The position numbers and the translations under genes were made by a program. A DNA stretch of 64,000 nucleotides from Pelobates cultripes (Eukaryota > Chordata > Amphibia > Anura > Pelobatidae), in NCBI GenBank assembly GCA_933207985.1, contig OW240920.1, positions 126,852,180-126,916,179 on the forward strand. The letters run 5' to 3'. The notes under the pieces are model-generated. The model was not told the DNA's origin. It was given only the letters and a program-made list of their open reading frames with translations, and did not search any database. Position 1 is the first letter of the stretch. Each line of letters opens with the position of its first letter. This document shows, one piece after another, positions 57,951 to 64,000 of the stretch.

Positions 57951-58776
57951 CAATCTTACTCCAGTTGGACCTTGTCCCGTACTGTGAGAAGGCGCCAGAC
58001 ACTTTGGCAGAAAAAGATCTATGGTAGTCATAGAAAGCTGACCCACCATATTTGTTGCCCAGATCAACCAGCCTGTGCATATATAAGTCAAACTCCTCAC
58101 GTCTGTGGGGATATACCGTACAGACCACATCCCGATAAATGCCAAAAGCTAATACAAATTCAGGAATGGTTAGCTTCCTATTTAATCGTGCATCCCTGGA
58201 TTTGACCACCACAGAAATATCGTCATAAGCGTAGGTCTTATGTTCCACTATATCCTGGGAGGCAATTAGTAGTGAGGCCAGATTGACATCTTTACCTTCC
58301 AGGATATCTCTCCTGAGGTGCTCAGGAATCATGTGGGCAGGGTAAACTTCTTGGTCATCCGAGGTGATAGCTGGAGAAACTGATTGCGACTCCACCACTG
58401 ATGGGGGAATTGCCGTGGCCGGTCCAGCCATAGTGAGGGCTGTAGTGACCGATTCAAGTTTCTCCAGCCTAGAATTGACCTTGCTCATGGATGTCATGAG
58501 GGACGTGAGCATGTCATGTATGTTCCCTGGGTGGGACTGGCTCGACCCTTCCCCAGCGTCCATGTTATCAGTTGAGGTGTGTAATAATTTGTAAAGTTCC
58601 GCTTTCCTTGCTGTTGCTGGAAAAGGGATTTGTCGTCTCCTGAGTTCGCTAGTGATACGAGGGATAGTCCATGATCTGAAAGATGCTGGACTAGCCGTAT
58701 CTTCCTCCTGTGATGGGGTGTTGGTTCTAGCCGGAGTCCTTGGGATGGAGAAATCCTCTACCCCTTCTTGAGACAT
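57916..58776 (-). CDS. Gag-like protein of the Ngaro-like element with SAP-like motif
   Basis: 286 codons from ATG. Residues about 33-66 (SWTIPRITSELRRRQIPF, ARKAELYKLLH) resemble a SAP DNA-binding helix-turn-helix. A short coiled stretch follows (LTSLMTSMSKVNSRLEKLE). The C-terminal half (LTIPEFVLAFGIYRDVVC, DLYMHRLVDLGNKYGGSAFY) matches the style of DIRS/Ngaro gag. The zinc knuckle normally at the gag end lies in the next frame, just past the stop. So gag and pol are joined either by a frame-change mechanism or by a one-base mutation around 57930-57950. Role: packaging of element RNA, inferred from family. Confidence 0.78.
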   Translation of the reverse strand: MSQEGVEDFSIPRTPARTNTPSQEEDTASPASFRSWTIPRITSELRRRQIPFPATARKAELYKLLHTSTDNMDAGEGSSQSHPGNIHDMLTSLMTSMSKVNSRLEKLESVTTALTMAGPATAIPPSVVESQSVSPAITSDDQEVYPAHMIPEHLRRDILEGKDVNLASLLIASQDIVEHKTYAYDDISVVVKSRDARLNRKLTIPEFVLAFGIYRDVVCTVYPHRREEFDLYMHRLVDLGNKYGGSAFYDYHRSFSAKVSGAFSQYGTRSNWSKIDTIIFAGTLQV

Positions 58777-60434
58777 ACTAGATTACAAAAGTATATGGTT
58801 AGCATAAAACCCCCCGAGGGGATGTACTGGCAGGCTAATTATGCCGGATAGGCGAAAAATTAAAACTTGTTCTTTGGTGACAGGTGAGGCCCTGCTAGTT
58901 GCCAAGTGGCTATGAGAGGCTCTATCTATGCGTTGGCGCGAGGGGTTATTGAGGCCACCCGACGTAGTGGCAGGAAATCGTAGGCCTCTCGGTGACAATA
59001 CAAGAAAACAGGGGAAGGGAGTGACAGGTGGCACCCTCTCTATAATGCGAGGCGGCTAACTCACGTGTGGCCCGGGGGGCATTACCTCCGAAACGTTGAG
59101 GCGGGGTGTTGGCCTCGCGGACCACTAAACGATAGGCAGAATGCCCGGAGGGGGGATACCTATTTGGGCCTATAACCCCTAAAATTGCCAGTACTCTATG
59201 TCCTAAGTAGAGGAGGAACCATATGTGATGTATGGCGTGAGCAGGCTTAACGTACCTGGTAGTATGTATGCGTTTGATAAGCGATAGGTAGAGAAAAACT
59301 GGAAAAATCCTAAAGGGATAGAAAAACCAAATATGATAGTGTGAGAATTGGATCCTATGATACCAATTTAGACTAGTTATATGTGATGAGTTCTAGTAGT
59401 ACATATGGAAAGGGAATACATGAATGATATTGGCCCGACTGGCCCTGTATGTGGTATGGTAATCATGCTTGGGGGTGTGTATGATATGTCTCTGGTGACC
59501 AGATTAATGCGTATGATATAGTAATGCTAGTGTTTGTGGTATAATAAGGTGCAGGATTTAAAACAATACCGTATATGTTAGGCCGTAAACGTAAGCCATG
59601 AAAAGAGGTAAGTACGAGGTACAGAAATATTTGAGAAGTTATCCCAAAATTAGGAAACAAAACGTGACGTATGAGTGGTTGAATCAAGACGTGTGATTCA
59701 ACCCGAGAGTTTGTGAGATTTGTGAGACCGTGTTCTTGTGTACTTGGTATGTCGTTTGAGTACACAAAGAAAAAGTCAGAATATATAAGTGCCATGTAAG
59801 AAACGTGAGTACATGGTATGATAGAAACGTAATTTCTAAACATAATTTATAACGTAAATCCTACAAGCGACATCTGTAAAATGTAAAGGCTTGTCTAAGC
59901 TTAACTCCATAAATATATGTATATAACATGAAGAATTTCAATAAAACTTTAATAATGCCATATCTGCTAAGATTAAACCATAACCTAAATAAATACTTAT
60001 TCATAAGTAGTTAACAGGGGTATTGCCCCAGTCATATGCAAGGATTTCGTAATTTGCATAAGCTAAATAACAGTAAATGACATGAAACCAATTATAGCTG
60101 ATGATATGCAGAACGAATTTGCTTAATACAAAGAAAAACCGAAACCGATATGCCTGCCGGCAGCAAAGGGGTTAATATGCCTGTGACTTGGCCGTAAAGC
60201 GTGTGGCCGTAAAGTAAGGCCGTTTTAAATCGCGACGCCGTGGGAAATGATCCGGGCGACGGACTTACGATTTTGAAGTCCTGTGGACTTAATCTGCGAC
60301 GAAAACACCGGGTATGTGCGTGGCTGAACGGGCGGAAAACCTGTAAGGATTCCTGGACACAGCTACACCAAACGAAAACCGCGGGTTTTTTGAAAAGCAA
60401 GATGGCGCCGTACGTGAACCGGAAGTGGATTCTC
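58777..60434 (-). other. Long leader of the Ngaro-like element
   Basis: About 1.66 kb between A1 and gag on the minus strand. Frames of 83 and 126 codons (58783-59034, 59463-59843) have no recognisable domain. Expected to hold the promoter and 5' UTR. A CAAGATGGCGCC motif (about 60399-60410, + strand), similar to a YY1 site, lies next to A1. Confidence 0.5.
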
Positions 60435-60544
60435 GATGCAGCGCTGACCTCGAACGGTATGGAGCCAGGTAAGGGGTGTCCCTTAAGTAGGGAGAAGGTG
60501 AGTCATACGCCCCTCCCACAATTACAGGCCAAAGGCCTTAATAC
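60435..60544 (-). repeat. Split direct repeat A1 (5' end of the element)
   Basis: 110 bp copy of A2. Outer 5' end of the element on the minus strand. Confidence 0.95.
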
Positions 60545-60925
60545 ATATGAAAATAATTGAAATGTAACTCTCAATGGAACTTGAAAATAAAAATTCGATA
60601 AGAACCAGAAAAGCTGTACTTAGCACAGTATGGTGGCTACGGAAAAAAGGGGATTGTCCGGGTTTAAGGACCAGACAAACAAACCAAACAACTTATAGTA
60701 CTGCAGTCAGCAAATCCTCTTACCTCCAGCAATGCATTCAGTAGCAAAACATAATTCACATACGGGAGGCTACAAGAACACTGTAAGGCACAAAATACTC
60801 TTAGGGCTAGTTATTAAAATGACGATTGTCAGCAATTCAAAATGAATTTCACATTTTAGACCAAAATAGTCAAATTGGGGGCATTGTTGACTTGGAGACT
60901 TCTTCTAATTCAGATATTCTTAGCC

Positions 60926-61271
60926 TTAAAGGGACACTATAGTCATCAGAACAACTACAGCTCGTCGTAGTTGTTCTGGTGAGTATAGACAGTCGCTGCA
61001 GCCATATTCATGCGCACACTGTCTTTTCAGCCCCTCCTCTTTGACAATCTCAACCAATCCAATGCATTCCCTATGGAAACATTGGATTGGCTGAGATCAT
61101 AAATTCTGATGATGTCAGCCAAAGAGGCGGATCGGGGCAGGGCCAGTGCCTGCTGACCATGCAGCTCTAGACTTTTTTGTTTTAACACTTTCTAAGGCAG
61201 CTAAATGGTGTTTTTATCACTATAGGGTCATGAATACATGTTTGTGTTTCTGACCCTATAGTGTTCCTTTA
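60926..61271. mobile_element. T2/Kolobok-type MITE (copy M8)
   Basis: TTAAAGGGACACTATAGTCA at 60926, CAGAACAACTACAGC...GTAGTTGTTCTG hairpin, right end CTATAGGGTCATGAATAC...CTGACCCTATAGTGTTCC. Final TTAA mutated to TTAT. Shorter relative of M5. Confidence 0.8.
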
Positions 61272-61340
61272 TGTTTAACATTCACTTTGAATTCTCAGCA
61301 AATTTCACTTAAATAACCCTGAGTCTTGTAATAAAAGCAA

Positions 61341-61700
61341 TCCTTCCAACATTTGTAACAGACAAAGAGGGACACTTTAATTATAGGGGTGTGGCCAGGG
61401 GTGTGGCTGTTCTGAGAAATTTGAGGTGACTTACTAATAGCAATTTATGCAACTAAAATGTAATTTTGAACAACAATGTATCTTATTTACACAGACTGAT
61501 TTCTAAACACATTTATTGTAGTTTAAAGACACATTACTGGGAGTATTATTGCTATGGAGCTCTGTTATACACTCAGTCACACCAACAAATATAGAACTCC
61601 TAGAAAAGAGGGAAATTAGGATAGAAAAGAGGCACAGATGGATTTGGGTCCAAAATAGGAACTGTCCCTCCTAAATTAAGACACTAGTTGGGAGGTGTGT
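61341..61700. mobile_element. Second copy of the CCTCCCAA element
   Basis: Inverted relative to 37006-37334: CCTTCCAACATTTGTAACAG at left, GTTGGGAGGTGTGT at right. Shared interior includes CAAAGAGGGACACTTTAA, AAACACATTTATTGTAGTTT and GAGCTCTGTTATACACTCAG. Confidence 0.65.
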
Positions 61701-62799
61701 AAGAAGAATCTATCATTTTAAAACTATTTGATTGGCTAGTATTTTATTTGTCTGAACGTTTTCAAGAGAGGGGTTAATTAACTAAACACCAAATTTAACT
61801 CAGTATTTAGTAAATATGACCCACCTATTTTTGAAGGTTGTGTGAGCTATAGAATGATTATATTTATGGCATTTTCATAAACTTCATTTATCAAACAGCC
61901 TACTTAAGGATTTTTGCCATTTACTTTCATTTCATTTCATTACACTTAAATAGTTTCTTTACTGTCATAATTATAACTTTGTAAATGATTGTGAAAGATT
62001 ATTTGGTCATATTATATTGTAAGATATCCTATGCACATGATTCATCAACCAGTGGTCACTGACAGCAGGATCTTCCTTTTTTACAGATGATATTTTATTT
62101 TTATTTTTATACACGTACATGATGCGGAGAGGAGAAGACAGCAAGACGCACAGCACCCCTACTGGCTCATAAATATAAACCTACTTAACTGGTCATTAGT
62201 TGACAATATTTTTTTAAACCAGCAAGCAAACACCTTTAAACAAACATACAAACCAAAATTAAGCAATGTAATAAACATTTATAAACTCTCTATAAACTTG
62301 ATCAGATTGCATTGCCTGTCACACCTCTCAGTTAGATGAGTTTTTCCAGCCTCCTCCCTCTTACTCACCCATCTCAGTTTCAGACCAGTCCACTAATGAC
62401 AGAAACAGAGCATCATTGTTCAGCAGCAGAGGAGAGAGAAACCCGAGACCGGAGCCTGCTTTGCATGAATCACACTGATCAGACCTCTCTCCCCCCACAC
62501 CTCCCCACCCCACCCACACGCCCCATCCTATCAGGATGTTCCAGTTGCACATGTGTAAATATGCCAGATATACCCAATGCACTTTTTTTTTTTTTTAGCA
62601 TTCCTTGGGATAGGACACTGATTGGTTAGAACAGTTCCCCACCCTCATGGAGTGGGCGTGGAAAGCATAAGAAAAAAGAAGTAGGTAAATATGAATAATC
62701 AAGGTGAGCTGAAATTCAGAGTAGGGTTTGAGGCATCATTAACTTTTTTGTTAATGAACCTACTTCAATGATATTTCATACAATGAATGCTTAACATAT
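61701..62799. other. No gene recognised
   Basis: AT-rich, with a CT-rich patch at 62335-62535 and a T run near 62584. No exon recognised. Confidence 0.4.
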
Positions 62800-63141
62800 G
62801 GAGACTTGTTTGACTAGGTACGGAAGATGACATCTTTAACATAATTTCCATTTGCCGCCCTTGCAAAGTCGAGCTCTTTCAATTGCACTGTTCATAACAT
62901 TAGTTAATGTTTGAAGCTCTAGTGCTCAAATTTTTGCACGGATATTCTACTTGATCTGATCAAGTGTACATGGATTGTTCACGTACACCTGCTCCTTCAG
63001 ATATCCCCACAGGAAGTAATCAGTAACAGAAAGGACGGGCAAAAGTGGCGGCCAATTAACTGGAGAATTATCGGCTTGCCGAACAGTTTGAAAATAAAAT
63101 TCCACAATTTTTACTTGTCGTTCCTTTGGGAAATTACCCAC
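62800..63141 (-). pseudogene. Mariner/IS630-type transposase remnant, internally deleted
   Basis: The minus strand reads FPKERQVKIVEFYFQTVRQ, resembling the N-terminal helix-turn-helix start of mariner-like transposases. After a few residues it continues with the C-terminal catalytic end: DYFLWGYLKEQVYVNNPCTL (the D-x-FLWG-x-LK motif). NVMNSAIERARLC follows after in-frame stops. The central catalytic part is missing, so an internal deletion is likely. Dead, with stops at and after DQIK. Confidence 0.65.
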
Positions 63142-63265
63142 GATGAATCTTCCAAGTCTCAGTTATAAAATGTACCTGCAACAAAAAATTTAACTGACAA
63201 ACAATATATTTAGAAAAAATAAGCTACAGTAGAAAGAATTACTGCATCCAAAAGATGGTTGACAG

Positions 63266-64000
63266 CAGGTCCGGACTGGCCATCCGGCAAACGCCTGGTG
63301 GGCTGCGATGGCCATGGGCCGAGGCCAACAGTCGAGATCTTTTGATCTCCCATGCCGGGTTTCTATCAAAATCCCTTTCCCTATAAAACTTCCCTAGCTG
63401 ATTCCCCTCAACGGAAGTGACGAGGGTAGGGAATTCTGGTAGGAGAATTTGAACACCGGCCTTGCAAGTGCCTACTAGGGCAGTTGGGGAGAGCAAAGAT
63501 CTCTCTCACCCACCCTTAGTTCCTGCAAAGCGAGGGAAAATTAAGCGCGGCAGGCAGAGTAACTTGACTCCAGCGGGCCACCAGAGAGTGCAGTGTCCCC
63601 CCTTCCTGAGGAAAAAGTAAGAACACACACACTGCACCCATTAACACACACACACACTGCACCTTTTCACTCACACACACTGCACCCCAACACACATAAA
63701 AACTGCACCCCTCAACACACACACACACACACACTGCACCCCTCCATACACAGCACCGCTCCACATGCAGCACCCCTCCCCACGTACAGCACCCATTTAC
63801 ACACACATCCCCTTCTTCTATAAACACACTGGATCCGCTACATGCACTGCACCACCTACACAAACTACATTCCAGAATACACACTACATCCCCTATACAC
63901 ACTCTGGTTCCCCTCTGCACACACTTGATCCCCTTTACACAAAAACAAGCACTCCCTTCCCTAACCACACACTCTCTACGGCACCTACACACACAATGTA
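63266..64000. mobile_element. hAT-like end followed by CA-rich arrays (partial, runs off the window)
   Basis: CAGGTCCGGACTGGCCATCC resembles hAT termini. About 340 bp of exon-like sequence follow, then a donor-like AAAGTAAGA (63614-63622), then CACACACTGCACCCC-type repeats to the window end. Same order of parts as the elements at 3955 and 46661. The right end is not in the window. Confidence 0.5.

Larger units (their letters stand above)
54627..60544 (-). mobile_element. Ngaro-like (DIRS-order) tyrosine-recombinase retrotransposon
   Basis: On the minus strand the order is A1 (60544-60435), leader, gag, RT-RNase H, tyrosine recombinase, B1 (55045-54921), A2 (54920-54811), a 59-bp spacer, B2 (54751-54627). 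This A1-ORFs-B1A2-B2 layout is the split-direct-repeat structure known for Ngaro and related elements, which replicate through a circular intermediate. Joining the two outer ends would recreate the B1/A2 junction exactly. Such elements use a tyrosine recombinase rather than a DDE integrase and make no target duplication, and none is evident. Total about 5.9 kb. The repeat copies look nearly identical, suggesting recent insertion, but RT has a frameshift. Confidence 0.92.

Overview
The window reads as vertebrate nuclear DNA from a frog (Anura). Two coding exons of MECP2 can be recognised with confidence. Almost everything else is transposon-derived. The many TTAA-bounded elements beginning TTAAAGGRR match the T2/Kolobok-type MITEs described in Xenopus. 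Non-LTR LINE fragments, hAT-like ends and a tyrosine-recombinase retrotransposon also fit an amphibian genome. I cannot name the species.

Layout: 1-9.4 kb is a mosaic of LINE remnant, MITEs, hammerhead-like motifs and a 2.1-kb hAT-like element that carries a CA-rich minisatellite and has a clean 8-bp target duplication. MECP2 lies on the + strand: exon 3 at 9790-10125, an intron of 1073 bp, and the last coding exon at 11199-12228. Together they encode the methyl-CpG-binding domain, AT-hooks, NLS and co-repressor region; the first exon(s) lie outside or were not found. Text resembling the long mammalian MECP2 3' UTR continues in islands to about 27.7 kb, so the 3' UTR appears to be at least 15 kb and to contain five or more MITEs. 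From 28 to 46 kb there is no recognisable host gene: only MITEs, degenerate hammerhead motifs, a GT-rich minisatellite and a LINE 3' fragment. 46.2-49.1 kb is a block of low-complexity arrays bounded by two unmatched hAT-like ends. 50.3-54.6 kb is a 5'-truncated, internally deleted L1-type LINE with a duplicated 3' UTR. 54.6-60.5 kb (minus strand) is a nearly complete Ngaro/DIRS-order retrotransposon with textbook split direct repeats, gag, RT-RNase H (frameshifted) and an open tyrosine recombinase. 61-64 kb holds more MITEs, a mariner-like transposase remnant and the start of another hAT-like/CA-array element.

The most unusual signal is a shared module. Several unrelated-looking elements (four T2-type MITEs and up to three hAT-like elements) carry a consensus 5' splice donor (AGGTRAGT), often just after a C(G/A)CTGG(A/T)A motif. 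Three such donors lie in sense orientation inside the presumed MECP2 3' UTR. Comparisons with mammalian MECP2 and transposon families are from memory, not from searches.
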